A stretch of DNA of 50,872 nt, taken from NCBI GenBank assembly GCA_902500785.1, contig CABVRW010000011.1:27886-78757 (forward strand). Direction: 5' to 3'. Source of the DNA: an uncultured Nitrospira sp. (GTDB lineage: Bacteria; Nitrospirota; Nitrospiria; Nitrospirales; Nitrospiraceae). Below the pieces are notes generated by a model, which saw only the letters and a list, made by a program, of their open reading frames with translations, searched no databases and was not told where the DNA came from. The position numbers were made by a program, and so were the translations under genes. Positions 17,406 through 26,582 of the stretch are shown in pieces; position 1 is the stretch's first letter, and each line of letters begins with the position of its first letter.

Positions 17406-18797
17406 TTACGGGGAAATTAATCGCTCGATATCGTTCCAGAAAGCAAAAATCATGATGCCGACGAGCAGGACCAGCCCGACCTGTTGTGCCAGTTCCCGTT
17501 GCCGATCTTCAAGTGGCTTTCTACGGACGGCTTCGATAAAAAAGAACAAGAGGTGACCGCCGTCGAGAATGGGTATGGGGAGAAGATTCAGCACGCCCAG
17601 GTTGATACTGAGCATGGCCATCAAGAACACCAAGCTGGAGGTGCCCTGTTCAGCGGCATCCCCTGCGGTTTTGGCGATCGTCAGTGGGCCGCCGATGTTC
17701 TTGCGGGAGATGTCCCCTGTGATGATTTTGTAGATCCCTACGACCGTGAGCTCGGTCCATCCCCAGGTCGCCTGAGCTCCCAGCCACGGCGCTTTGAGCG
17801 GATCGTTCGTTTGCAGAATGGTCTGGTTCTGAGCAGAGATACCGATTTTTCCGACTTCGGCCGGCTGCCCGTTTACGGTGGTCTTTTCGCCCATCGGAGT
17901 GACGGAGAGCGTCTGTGTGCTGCCGCCTCGTTGAACGTCAAACTGAAGCGCGCGATTCGGATTTTCCCGCACCAGGGAGGTCATTTGGGACCAGGTGAAG
18001 ATGTCGTGCCCCTCGATGCGGACGACGCGGTCGCCCGCATTGAGGCCTGCATCCTGCGCCCGCGACCCGGGGATTACGGCCGTGATCACCGGCGCCCGTT
18101 CTTCAATGCCGAGTTGGAAGATGGTCGCGTCTTTTCCATTGTCCTGCACGGTCATTTTGGTCGGGGTGACGAGCACCGTCTTGATCTGCTCCCCGCGCGT
18201 CAGGTCCAGCGTCAGTTGTTTCCCGTTGCTTTGGGCGATGTACTTGAGGAGTTCGGCGTTGGTCGAGATTTCCTTTTCATTCACCCGGATGACACGGTCG
18301 CCCGGCTTCAAGCCCGCTTGGTCGGCTGGTGAGCCAGGCAAGACGGCTTCGATTTCAGGAATGATGTCCTTGAAGCTTGGAACCGGCAGGGTGTACCCGA
18401 GCCCGATATAAGCGGTATAAATCAGATAGGCGAGGATGAAGTTGAAAATTGGTCCGGCGGCCACGATGAGCGTTTTGCCCCAAAGCGATTGATGCACAAA
18501 CGCGCGTCTCTTGTCTTCCGGCGTAAGGGTTTCATGTTCGTCTTCGCCGAAGAGCTTGACGTATCCGCCGAGGGGCACGACCGACAAGAGATATTCCGTT
18601 TCTCCGATTTGGCGACCGAAAATCTTCGGTCCGAAGCCGAGGGAGAACTTCAGGACCTTGACCCCGACCCAGCGCGCGGCGAGAAAATGCCCCATTTCGT
18701 GAAAGGCGACGAGGACCCCCAGCACGACCAGGAACGGAAGTGCCCAATGGGTCAGAATAGAGACTACATCGGGCGACCAGGCAAAGGCTGTTCCCAC
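17406..18797 (-). CDS. rseP: RseP-family site-2 zinc metalloprotease
   Basis: A 463-residue intramembrane protease that cleaves membrane-bound substrates such as anti-sigma factors and leftover signal peptides. The zinc motif HEMGHF is in the first membrane segment (about 28-33). Two PDZ domains follow, with RVIRVNEKEI and RVVRIEGHDI marking their cores. The third metal-ligand motif is LLPIPILDGGHLLFF near the C terminus. A GTG at 18797 preceded by AAGGAGT is the start; it gives the proper first membrane helix. It sits between dxr and proS, as in many bacteria. A local anti-sigma substrate is not visible. Confidence 0.96.
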   Translation of the reverse strand: MGTAFAWSPDVVSILTHWALPFLVVLGVLVAFHEMGHFLAARWVGVKVLKFSLGFGPKIFGRQIGETEYLLSVVPLGGYVKLFGEDEHETLTPEDKRRAFVHQSLWGKTLIVAAGPIFNFILAYLIYTAYIGLGYTLPVPSFKDIIPEIEAVLPGSPADQAGLKPGDRVIRVNEKEISTNAELLKYIAQSNGKQLTLDLTRGEQIKTVLVTPTKMTVQDNGKDATIFQLGIEERAPVITAVIPGSRAQDAGLNAGDRVVRIEGHDIFTWSQMTSLVRENPNRALQFDVQRGGSTQTLSVTPMGEKTTVNGQPAEVGKIGISAQNQTILQTNDPLKAPWLGAQATWGWTELTVVGIYKIITGDISRKNIGGPLTIAKTAGDAAEQGTSSLVFLMAMLSINLGVLNLLPIPILDGGHLLFFFIEAVRRKPLEDRQRELAQQVGLVLLVGIMIFAFWNDIERLISP

Positions 18798-18822
18798 AAC
18801 AACACTCCTTGGGTTCAGGGTA

Positions 18823-19983
18823 TTACCGCGTCAAGGCATGCACGAGGGACTCGGCTTTTTCACGAGCCCAGCGATCGGCTTCCAGCGCATCATCCAGCGC
18901 GTCGATCGGATGCGGTGTATGAGACTCCATTGTACTCCGAATGATGTCCGGAATATCGAGAAAACGAATTCCGCTCTGGAGAAACGCTTCCACGGCCACT
19001 TCGTTGGCGGCGTTCATCGTCGCCGGCATGGTTCCGCCGATCCGCAGGGCCTCATAACCAAGCTGCAGGCAGGGAAACCGATCATGATCGGGCTTGAAAA
19101 ACGTTAACGTGCTGATTTCCGTCAGATCAAGAGAAGGGAGATCTAACGGCATCCGTTCAGGATACCGCATGGCGTAGGAAATAGGTGTGCGCATGTCCGG
19201 AAGGCCCAACTGTGCGATCACCGACCGGTCTGTGTATTCTACCAGGGAATGGATGATGCTCTCGCGGTGCACCAGTACCTCGATTTGGGTTTCCGAAATA
19301 TCGAAGAGCCAGCGTGCCTCGATGACTTCGAGCCCTTTGTTCATGAGCGTGGCAGAGTCGATCGTAATTTTGGAACCCATTTTCCAGTTCGGGTGCTGCA
19401 AGGCCCGCTCCGGGGTGACGTCTTGGAGTTGCTCGCTGGAGAATCCCCAGAGGGGCCCTCCTGAAGCGGTCAGGATGAGGCGTTTGACGTCCGCCCGGCG
19501 GTGCCCTTCAAGGGACTGAAAAATGGCGCTGTGTTCACTGTCGATTGGAAAAATGCGGACCTGATGTTTCTTGGCTTCCGCTTGCATCAGTGCGCCGGCC
19601 ATGACCATCGGCTCTTTATTGGCGAGCGCGATCTGTTTGCCGGCACGAATCGAGGCCAGTGTCGGGACGAGTCCCGCGCCGCCGACGATGGCTGAAATGA
19701 CCAATTCAGCCTCCTGCGACTGCGCGACTTGTGCCACACCCTCGTTGCCCGCGAAAATCTTCACCGGGAGGTCGGCGCAACGTTGGCGCAGTCTTGCCGC
19801 GGCGGACTCGTTGGCGAGTGCCGCAAAGGCCGGACGAAACCGGCGGATCTGCGCTTCGAGCTTGTCATCGTTCGAACCGGCGGTCAGGCCGATCACGCGA
19901 AATTCTTGCGGAAACCGGTCCACGATATCGAGGGTGTTCGTTCCGATCGAGCCGGTCGAACCAAGAATGACGATGTTTTTCAT
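18823..19983 (-). CDS. dxr: 1-deoxy-D-xylulose 5-phosphate reductoisomerase
   Basis: A 386-residue enzyme that converts DXP to 2-C-methyl-D-erythritol 4-phosphate with NADPH, the committed step of the non-mevalonate isoprenoid pathway. The dinucleotide-binding motif GSTGSIGTNTLDIV is at residues 7-20. The metal and substrate segments PIDSEHSAIFQ and NWKMGSKITIDSATLMNKG are present. The ATG at 19983 is chosen because the Rossmann motif starts immediately after it; the longer reading adds 77 unrelated residues. Its product feeds the UppS lipid carrier and the hopanoid genes in this window. Confidence 0.97.
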   Translation of the reverse strand: MKNIVILGSTGSIGTNTLDIVDRFPQEFRVIGLTAGSNDDKLEAQIRRFRPAFAALANESAAARLRQRCADLPVKIFAGNEGVAQVAQSQEAELVISAIVGGAGLVPTLASIRAGKQIALANKEPMVMAGALMQAEAKKHQVRIFPIDSEHSAIFQSLEGHRRADVKRLILTASGGPLWGFSSEQLQDVTPERALQHPNWKMGSKITIDSATLMNKGLEVIEARWLFDISETQIEVLVHRESIIHSLVEYTDRSVIAQLGLPDMRTPISYAMRYPERMPLDLPSLDLTEISTLTFFKPDHDRFPCLQLGYEALRIGGTMPATMNAANEVAVEAFLQSGIRFLDIPDIIRSTMESHTPHPIDALDDALEADRWAREKAESLVHALTR

Positions 19984-20015
19984 GGCATGCTCCAGAACGG
20001 GCAGACAATCATCTG

Positions 20016-20864
20016 TCACCCATTGTTGACGATCGTGACATAGTAGTAAAAGGCCGGACCTGTGAACAAGAGGCTGTCCAGGCGATCCAGCATGCCTCCA
20101 TGGCCGGGGATCAAGGCGCCTGAGTCTTTGAATCCCGCACTTCGCTTCATCGCCGATTCCGCCAGGTCGCCAATGAGGCCGGTGAGGGTGAGGATCACAC
20201 CGAGCGCCAGGCAATCGATCAGCGAGAGGCCGGGAAGGAACCAGGCGCGCGCGACCACGGCGAGAAGACAGGCGAGGCCGAGGCCGCCCGCCAATCCCTC
20301 GTAGGTTTTTTTCGGACTGACGATCGGCGCGAGGGCATGCCGTCCCATGGATTTCCCGACGAGATAGGCACCCGTATCACCGGCCCAGGTGACGATGACG
20401 ACGAAAAAAATGAGCAAGGCGCCGTCGGGTAACCCTCTCGTGAGTATGAGATAGCTGAGGGCGAGCCCGATATAGAGCACGCCCATGACCAGTACCATGC
20501 CGTCCGTGAGGGCCTCGCGCAGCGACTTGCTCGACACCAGAGGCAGGCACAGGGCAATCGCGACGACCCCAAGCAACACCGTACGATCGGTGATGAGGGT
20601 CGGCCACTGTGCGCTGCTGATGACCAATCCGGTCGCTGCCACGCCCAGCCAACTCCACCATGGCCAGGAAGCCTCTCCCAAATGGAGTCGATAAAACTCT
20701 CCCACCGCCAGCATGCCGGCGATTGCGACGAGACCGAAGAACGCGACCGACCCGAGGTCGTGAACGAGGTAGTAGAATATCGGAAGAAACACCACCGCAG
20801 CCAGCACGCGACGAACCGCTTCGGATGAAGAGCGTGGTCGAGCGGTGTCCATGGGGGGCGGCAT
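20016..20864 (-). CDS. cdsA: phosphatidate cytidylyltransferase
   Basis: A 282-residue integral membrane enzyme that makes CDP-diacylglycerol from phosphatidate and CTP, the branch point of phospholipid synthesis. It has about seven to eight membrane segments and the C-terminal CDS signature, visible as SAMKRSAGFKDSGALIPGHG (about 237-256) followed by GMLDRLDSL. The ATG at 20864 has GAGGAG just upstream; a start at 20966 would overlap uppS. It lies between uppS and dxr in the envelope operon. Confidence 0.95.
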   Translation of the reverse strand: MPPPMDTARPRSSSEAVRRVLAAVVFLPIFYYLVHDLGSVAFFGLVAIAGMLAVGEFYRLHLGEASWPWWSWLGVAATGLVISSAQWPTLITDRTVLLGVVAIALCLPLVSSKSLREALTDGMVLVMGVLYIGLALSYLILTRGLPDGALLIFFVVIVTWAGDTGAYLVGKSMGRHALAPIVSPKKTYEGLAGGLGLACLLAVVARAWFLPGLSLIDCLALGVILTLTGLIGDLAESAMKRSAGFKDSGALIPGHGGMLDRLDSLLFTGPAFYYYVTIVNNG

Positions 20865-20907
20865 CGTCTCCTCGCACTGGAAAGCTCCTGGTTTCACCAC
20901 ACAGAGG

Positions 20908-21693
20908 CTAGGAGGAGACGCTGCTGAATACTCGGCCGAAACGGCGCTCGCGTCGCTGGTATTCAATCAACGCGACCAATGTTTCGCGCCGACGAAAATC
21001 CGGCCAGAGTGTGGGGGTGAAGTAGAGTTCCGTATAGGCCAATTGCCACAACAAGAAATTGCTGATGCGAGTCTCTCCGCTGGTGCGGATCAGGAGATCA
21101 GGATCGGGGAGATCGTGAGTGTATAGGGCCCGTTGCATGGCCTGCTCATCGATCTGATCCAGTGAGAGTCGTCCGTCCTGCACGGCGCGGGCGAGATCTT
21201 TGGCGGCATCGACCAGTTCCGCGCGCCCACCGTAGCTCAGGGCGACATTGAGGATCAATTTATCCAGATGCGCAGTCTCCTGCTCCGTCGTGCGGACCCA
21301 TTGCAAGGCAGAAGGAGGAAGAGACGTCACCCGGCCGATGGTCTGGAAGCGGACGCCCTTTTCGACCAGGCTCGATCGCTCCGTTGAAAGATAATGTTCC
21401 AACAGCCCCATCAACGCCGTGATCTCTTGCGCCGGCCGGTTCCAATTCTCCTGTGAAAACGCATAGATCGTGAGGACCTTGATGCCGAGTTCGAGAGAGA
21501 GGGAGATCAGTTCCCGTACAGGCTTGATGCCTTCCTGGTGCCCGGCAATGCGCGGCAGGCCGCGCAACTCAGCCCATCGGCCGTTGCCATCCATGATCAC
21601 GGCAAGATGTTTCGGCAGCAGGTCCGGTTCGAGTTGCGAGAGCAGATCGTAGTCAGGGGCAGGCTCGATAGCGCGTGATCGAGAATCGTTCAT
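20908..21693 (-). CDS. uppS: undecaprenyl diphosphate synthase (isoprenyl transferase)
   Basis: A 261-residue cis-prenyltransferase that extends farnesyl diphosphate to the C55 lipid carrier for peptidoglycan and O-antigen. The catalytic Asp is D35 in VIMDGNGRWA. The conserved NVALSYGGRAELVDA and the C-terminal RTSGETRISNFLLWQ segment are present. It is the first gene of the operon uppS-cdsA-dxr-rseP-proS and is divergent from tldD across about 200 bases. Confidence 0.97.
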   Translation of the reverse strand: MNDSRSRAIEPAPDYDLLSQLEPDLLPKHLAVIMDGNGRWAELRGLPRIAGHQEGIKPVRELISLSLELGIKVLTIYAFSQENWNRPAQEITALMGLLEHYLSTERSSLVEKGVRFQTIGRVTSLPPSALQWVRTTEQETAHLDKLILNVALSYGGRAELVDAAKDLARAVQDGRLSLDQIDEQAMQRALYTHDLPDPDLLIRTSGETRISNFLLWQLAYTELYFTPTLWPDFRRRETLVALIEYQRRERRFGRVFSSVSS

Positions 21694-21839
21694 GGAACGG
21701 CGTGAGCACCTTTCTTCTACTGTTGCTTTTAACGTGCCAATTCTCGAACAAGTAAGGCGAGTCTAGCGGTGGGGTCTCCGAATGTCAAACAGTATTTCCC
21801 AATTTCGCTGTATTTGCAGATGGTTCGAGCGTGTTTGGA

Positions 21840-21869
21840 TTGCGCCTCCGGAAAAGAGTGCGTTATACT
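21840..21869 (+). promoter_or_regulatory. putative sigma-70 promoter of tldD
   Basis: TTGCGC and TATACT are separated by 18 bases. The -10 ends 27 bases before the tldD ATG. The -10 is strong and the -35 only half matched. The site lies in the divergent uppS/tldD intergenic region. Confidence 0.5.
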
Positions 21870-21896
21870 CACGCACTGCATGAGAGGAGCACATTC

Positions 21897-23333
21897 ATGG
21901 CCAATGAGGAGTCCGGCGCGCTGGCGCGTTTCGGGGTAACCGATCGAGAAATCGAGCAGGCGCTGGGACGGGTCAAGGTCTCGACCGTCGACTATGCGGA
22001 CCTCTATTTTGAGTATTGCCAGTCGGAGTCGGTCTCCATGGAAGAGGGGATCGTCAAGCGGGCAACGAAGAGTATCGGGCAAGGAGTGGGAGTCAGGGCG
22101 ACCGCCGGTGAGAAAACCGGTTTTGCTTACTCCGATGAACTCACCTCCAAAGATTTGAACATCGCCGCCGATACCGCGCGGTATATCGCCGAGTCCGCAC
22201 AGGGTACGGCGCCGGTTCCGGTCACCCACCGGCCCGCTCTGGCGCGCAATCTCTATCCGCATGATCGTGCCGATATTGAAGTGGCCACGCGTGATCGGGT
22301 CACGCTGCTGAATGCCATCGATGCCGAAGCCAGGCGGTACGATCCACGGATCAAGAACGTCATGGCGGCCTACAACACCGAATACAAGGTCATGTTGGTC
22401 GCGACGTCCGATGGTCTGATGGTCGGGGACATCCAGCCGTTGTCGCGGCTTCAGGTGACCTGTATTGCAGAAGAGAACGGCAACCGGCAGGTGGGGACCT
22501 TCGGCGGAGGCGGAAGAATCGGACTGGAGTATTTTCAGGACGACCAGCGGTATCTGCAGTTCGCGAGGGACGCGGCCAGGGAAGCCATCTTGAATTTGAG
22601 CGCCGTTGATGCGCCGGCGGGTGTCATGCCGGTGGTGCTGGGCGGCGGATGGCCGGGGATATTGTTGCACGAAGCGATCGGGCATGGGCTGGAGGCCGAT
22701 TTCAATCGGAAGAAGACCTCGGCGTTTTCTAATCTGCTGGGGAAAAAAGTGGCCTCGGAAGCGTGCACGATCGTGGACGATGGGACCCTTCCCTTTCGGC
22801 GCGGCTCGCTGAATGTGGATGACGAGGGCACACCCACCAGCCGTACGGTCTTGATCGAACGAGGCATTTTACGCGGGTATATTACCGACAAGCTGAATGC
22901 CCGATTGATGGGCATTCCGGTCACCGGCAACGGACGCCGTGAGAGTTACCAAAGTGTGGTGTTGCCTCGAATGACGAACACCTTCATGCTCGCCGGCGAG
23001 TCCGATCCGCAGGACATCATCAAATCGGTCAAAACTGGTCTGTACGCCGTGTCGTTCGGTGGGGGGCAAGTCGATATCACCAACGGCAAGTTCGTGTTCT
23101 CTGCCAGCGAGGCCTATCTCATCGAGGATGGGCAGATTACCAAGCCGGTGAAGGGCGCGACCTTGATCGGGAACGGACCGGAGATCCTGACGAAGGTTTC
23201 GATGGTGGGGCATGATCTGAAGCTCGACGAAGGGATCGGTACCTGCGGAAAGGAAGGGCAGTCGGTGCCGGTCGGCGTCGGCTTGCCGACCATTCGCATC
23301 GACGAAATCACCGTCGGCGGGACGAAAGCATAA
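21897..23333 (+). CDS. tldD: TldD metalloprotease subunit
   Basis: A 478-residue U62/TldD family protease. The zinc motif HEAIGH begins at H258 and is followed by GLEADFNRKKTSAFSNLLGK. With PmbA (TldE) it forms a heterodimeric protease that cleaves unfolded peptides, processes microcin and degrades CcdA antitoxin in E. coli. The ATG at 21897 is preceded by GAGAGGAGC at the proper distance. pmbA follows two bases after the stop, so the pair is co-transcribed. Confidence 0.96.
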   Translation: MANEESGALARFGVTDREIEQALGRVKVSTVDYADLYFEYCQSESVSMEEGIVKRATKSIGQGVGVRATAGEKTGFAYSDELTSKDLNIAADTARYIAESAQGTAPVPVTHRPALARNLYPHDRADIEVATRDRVTLLNAIDAEARRYDPRIKNVMAAYNTEYKVMLVATSDGLMVGDIQPLSRLQVTCIAEENGNRQVGTFGGGGRIGLEYFQDDQRYLQFARDAAREAILNLSAVDAPAGVMPVVLGGGWPGILLHEAIGHGLEADFNRKKTSAFSNLLGKKVASEACTIVDDGTLPFRRGSLNVDDEGTPTSRTVLIERGILRGYITDKLNARLMGIPVTGNGRRESYQSVVLPRMTNTFMLAGESDPQDIIKSVKTGLYAVSFGGGQVDITNGKFVFSASEAYLIEDGQITKPVKGATLIGNGPEILTKVSMVGHDLKLDEGIGTCGKEGQSVPVGVGLPTIRIDEITVGGTKA

Positions 23334-23335
23334 CC

Positions 23336-24694
23336 ATGACACGTATGATCGGTGAGCAAGACTATACAAATATCGCGCAGGATCTGCTGTCACGCGCGAA
23401 GAAACATGGCGCGACCGCGTCGGATGTGTTGGTGGCCGACGGGGAAACGCTTTCAGTCCAGGTCCGGATGGGAGCCGTCGATCGATTGACGAAGGCGCGT
23501 GAAAAGCGGCTGGGTTTGCGCGTGTTTTTCGACCAGCGATCCGCCAGCGCATCGACCTCCGATTTTTCTCGCGATTCCCTGGAGCGGTTTGTCGGTGAAA
23601 CCTGTGCGTTGGCGCAGGCCGTCGTCGAGGATCCGGTGTCCGGCCTGCCTGAAAATGGCCAATACGCCACCGAGTTTCCTGAGTTGCATATTCACGATGC
23701 TACGAAACTTCAGACCGATCAGCAGATCGACCTCGCCCTGCGTGCCGAGCGGGCCGCATTTGCCGCCGATTCCCGCATTACGAACTCGGAAGGGGGTGAA
23801 TGCGACTCCTCGTCCGGTCGGATCATTCTGGCGAACAGCCACGGATTCATGGGGCAGTACGCCAACAGTAGCTTCTCCCTGTCCGTCTCGCCGATCGCGT
23901 CGGACGCGGTCGGGATGCAGCGAGACTACTGGTACGGAGTGAATCGGGCATTTGCGAAGTTGGAGAGTCCGGAAGCCATCGGGCAGGAAGCGACGAGACG
24001 GACGGTTCGGAAGCTGGGCGCCCGTAAAGTGTCCACCTGCCGAGTGCCGGTGATCTTCGATCCGGAAGTGGCGGGCAGTTTGCTCGGTCATCTCTGCAGT
24101 GCTCTCTCGGGTTATGCTCTCTACAAGGGTGCCTCCTTCCTGATCGGTCAGCTTGGCCAACAGATTGCCCCGGACTTCGTTACCATTTATGACGATGGCC
24201 GCATGCCCGGCGGATTGGGCACGCGGCCGTTCGACGGCGAGGGGTTGCCGACGAGAAAGCAGGCGATGGTCGAACGTGGTCGATTGACCAGTTATCTGTT
24301 GGATACCTATTCGGGTAAAAAATTGGGATTGCCTTCCACCGGGAATGCGGCACGGAGCATCGGCGAAAGTCCCTCTGCCGGGCCGACGAATTTTTATATG
24401 GTGCCGGGCACTACGAGACCGGAAGACATCTTGGCCTCTGTGAAGCAGGGCTTGTACGTGACGGATCTGATCGGGTTCGGAATCAACATGGTCACCGGTG
24501 ACTACTCGCGCGGGGCGAGCGGCTTCTGGATCGAAAACGGGGAGTTGGCCTACCCGGTCGAAGAGATTACCATCGCCGGCAATCTGAAGCAGATGTATAC
24601 CAATATCGAGACGATCGGGACAGACCTCGTCTTTCGTGGACGGATCGCTTGCCCGACTGTCAAACTCGCAGAAATGATGCTGGCAGGGAACTAG
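23336..24694 (+). CDS. pmbA: PmbA/TldE metalloprotease partner
   Basis: A 452-residue U62-family partner of TldD. It shares the fold but lacks the HExxxH zinc motif, as is normal for TldE. Family segments such as RPFDGEGLPTRKQAMVERG and GNAARSIGESPSAGPTNFY are present. It begins two bases after tldD and is followed after a short gap by a PEBP-family gene, so translational coupling across the trio is likely. Confidence 0.95.
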   Translation: MTRMIGEQDYTNIAQDLLSRAKKHGATASDVLVADGETLSVQVRMGAVDRLTKAREKRLGLRVFFDQRSASASTSDFSRDSLERFVGETCALAQAVVEDPVSGLPENGQYATEFPELHIHDATKLQTDQQIDLALRAERAAFAADSRITNSEGGECDSSSGRIILANSHGFMGQYANSSFSLSVSPIASDAVGMQRDYWYGVNRAFAKLESPEAIGQEATRRTVRKLGARKVSTCRVPVIFDPEVAGSLLGHLCSALSGYALYKGASFLIGQLGQQIAPDFVTIYDDGRMPGGLGTRPFDGEGLPTRKQAMVERGRLTSYLLDTYSGKKLGLPSTGNAARSIGESPSAGPTNFYMVPGTTRPEDILASVKQGLYVTDLIGFGINMVTGDYSRGASGFWIENGELAYPVEEITIAGNLKQMYTNIETIGTDLVFRGRIACPTVKLAEMMLAGN

Positions 24695-24715
24695 GGGATG
24701 AAGGGGGGAAGGGCG

Positions 24716-25270
24716 ATGCGACGACTGATGGCCACGATGATCTATGCCCTGCTAATGCTGCCCGCGGTCGGCATGGGGGCGGATTTTCGAGTGACGAGCC
24801 CGACGATCAAGGATCAGGGCGCGATCGGCAACGAACATGTCTTTAACGGTTTCGGCTGCACGGGCGGCAATGTGTCTCCGGAGCTGCGATGGGAACATGC
24901 GCCGAAGGAGACGAAGAGTTTTGCCGTGACGGTCTATGATCCTGACGCGCCCACGGGAAGCGGCTGGTGGCACTGGCTCATTTTCAACATTCCTCCGAGT
25001 GTTACGCAGTTGCCTGCCGGTGCGGGACAATCGGACAGTGTGGGCGCGCCCCAAGGGAGCGTCCAGAGCATGACGGATTTTGGACAACCTGGCTTCGGCG
25101 GGCCCTGTCCACCGCCGGGCGATAAACCGCATCGGTATATCTTTACGGTGTTTGCGCTGAAGACGGAGCAGTTGCCCCTGAAGAAAGAGGCCTCCGGTGC
25201 AATGGTCGGTTATTATCTCAATCAGAATGCCATCGGAAAAGCGTCCTTCACCGGCACCTACGGCCGGTAA
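24716..25270 (+). CDS. YbhB/YbcL-family PEBP (Raf kinase inhibitor-like) protein
   Basis: A 184-residue exported protein with a signal peptide (about residues 1-23, ending near GMGA) and a phosphatidylethanolamine-binding-protein fold. The ligand-pocket motifs are visible as AVTVYDPDAPTGSGWWHWL and GPCPPPGDKPHRYIFTVFAL. The ATG at 24716 is preferred over 24698 because GGGGGAAGG lies in front of it and the signal peptide starts there. Bacterial members have no settled function. It follows pmbA by about 21 bases and is probably in the same operon. Confidence 0.92.
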   Translation: MRRLMATMIYALLMLPAVGMGADFRVTSPTIKDQGAIGNEHVFNGFGCTGGNVSPELRWEHAPKETKSFAVTVYDPDAPTGSGWWHWLIFNIPPSVTQLPAGAGQSDSVGAPQGSVQSMTDFGQPGFGGPCPPPGDKPHRYIFTVFALKTEQLPLKKEASGAMVGYYLNQNAIGKASFTGTYGR

Positions 25271-25306
25271 ACGGGAATTTTTCAGAACAGAGTAAAGGAA
25301 CATACC

Positions 25307-25762
25307 ATGCCTCTTGATGCCGACCTGGGAAAGACCATGCTTCAGCTGATCACGTCGCGATATGATGATCGGCACTGGAGAAAAAAAATCGAGAAGACGC
25401 TCAGCCTGTCCCAGAGCGGGGTAGGTGACGAGCATCAGCAGCAGATCTTCATGTACCTGAAGCTGAATCTGAAAGCCTACAAGTCCAGACGGGCGGATCC
25501 GGATTCCTGGATTTTGGGTGGATATGCCACGAAGGAAGTGATCGATCGCGCGAAGTTTCAGCCGCATTTGGTCGGAGAAGGGGTGTCAGCCGACGCGGTG
25601 GCGTTTCTCGGTGTCGATCCCGGGCCGGAAATCGACGAGGCCTGGTGGGAGGAAATGTTGGTTGCCTGGTTCGGCGCTCCTGAAGAAGAGGCATTGTCGG
25701 AAGAGGCCACGGCTGAAGAGGCTCCGTCCGCCGACCCTGTGAAGGATCCTGCCCGCACCTGA
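25307..25762 (+). CDS. hypothetical protein with an acidic C-terminal tail
   Basis: A 151-residue protein that I do not recognise. The first 110 residues look like a compact helical domain (LGKTMLQLITSRYDDRHWRK, YLKLNLKAYKSRRADPDSW). The last 40 residues are a low-complexity Glu/Ala tail (EEEALSEEATAEEAPS). There is no signal peptide or membrane segment. AAAGGAAC precedes the ATG. It is the last gene of the tldD run and converges on the uracil-DNA glycosylase gene. Confidence 0.7.
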   Translation: MPLDADLGKTMLQLITSRYDDRHWRKKIEKTLSLSQSGVGDEHQQQIFMYLKLNLKAYKSRRADPDSWILGGYATKEVIDRAKFQPHLVGEGVSADAVAFLGVDPGPEIDEAWWEEMLVAWFGAPEEEALSEEATAEEAPSADPVKDPART

Positions 25763-25820
25763 ACGGGACCTAGTCGCGACGCCTGTTCCTCCCGCACGCT
25801 CCGCGCTCGAAGTCAGGCTG

Positions 25821-26492
25821 TTACGATCCGAACAGATCCATTTGTTGCGCAGTCGAAGCCGGGGGTGTGTTCGGTCGCGTCCCGGTCGTCGTGGAAGTCG
25901 CGCTCTCTTGCGTAGCGGGAGCCTGACTGTGTCGGTCGAGAAACTCCTTGAGCTTCTGGAAGTCTTCCCGCAAGGGTTGCAACATGCTCCCTTGATGCAA
26001 TGCGGCGGCGGGATGGAGGAGAGGAAACAGGACGAACTCCTTCAAATAAAACGCCTGCCCGCGCACCCGTGTAATCCCGACCTTGCGTTCCAAGAGGGTC
26101 TGTGTCGCCCAGTTGCCCAGGGAACAGACCAGCTTCGGCCGTATCAGCGCGATCTGCTGCAAGAGAAACGGTTTGCAGGTTTCGACCTCTTGAGGTTCAG
26201 GGTCGCGGTTATTGGGCGGACGGCATTTGATCACGTTGGCAATGTAAATATCCGCGCGCGACAGTCCCGCTGATTGCAGTAAGTCGTTCAGCAATTGTCC
26301 GGCGGCGCCGACGAATGGTTCGCCCTTCTGATCCTCGTGAAATCCCGGTGCTTCTCCCACAAACATGACCGATGCGTGCGGATTCCCGACGCCGAAGACG
26401 ACCTGGCGTCGACCGAGCTTGGCGAGCGGGCAGCGTTGGCAATCGTAAAGCGACGCGGCCAGTGCCTGCAGGGTGGTCAGGGAGGAAGACAT
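25821..26492 (-). CDS. family 4 uracil-DNA glycosylase
   Basis: A 223-residue Fe-S uracil-DNA glycosylase that removes uracil from DNA at the start of base-excision repair. Motif A is GEAPG (46-50). The four cluster cysteines are C18, C21, C90 and C106 ([25 protein letters not shown]), and the C-terminal catalytic loop contains HPAAAL. The last 35 residues form a Thr/Pro-rich tail ending QQMDLFGS, which resembles a sliding-clamp-binding motif. The ATG at 26492 is chosen by alignment to the family N terminus. Confidence 0.95.
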   Translation of the reverse strand: MSSSLTTLQALAASLYDCQRCPLAKLGRRQVVFGVGNPHASVMFVGEAPGFHEDQKGEPFVGAAGQLLNDLLQSAGLSRADIYIANVIKCRPPNNRDPEPQEVETCKPFLLQQIALIRPKLVCSLGNWATQTLLERKVGITRVRGQAFYLKEFVLFPLLHPAAALHQGSMLQPLREDFQKLKEFLDRHSQAPATQESATSTTTGTRPNTPPASTAQQMDLFGS

Positions 26493-26582
26493 GTGCGTTC
26501 CATTTGAGTGGAGCACCAAATATTAGTCGTGGCACTATGGGAAGTCAACGTTGTGTCGTGAGCGGTGTGGGCATCCGAACAG

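Noticed and set aside
18823-20214. Longer dxr start at 20214
   Set aside because: The extra 77 residues overlap cdsA and look unrelated, while the Rossmann motif begins directly after the ATG at 19983.
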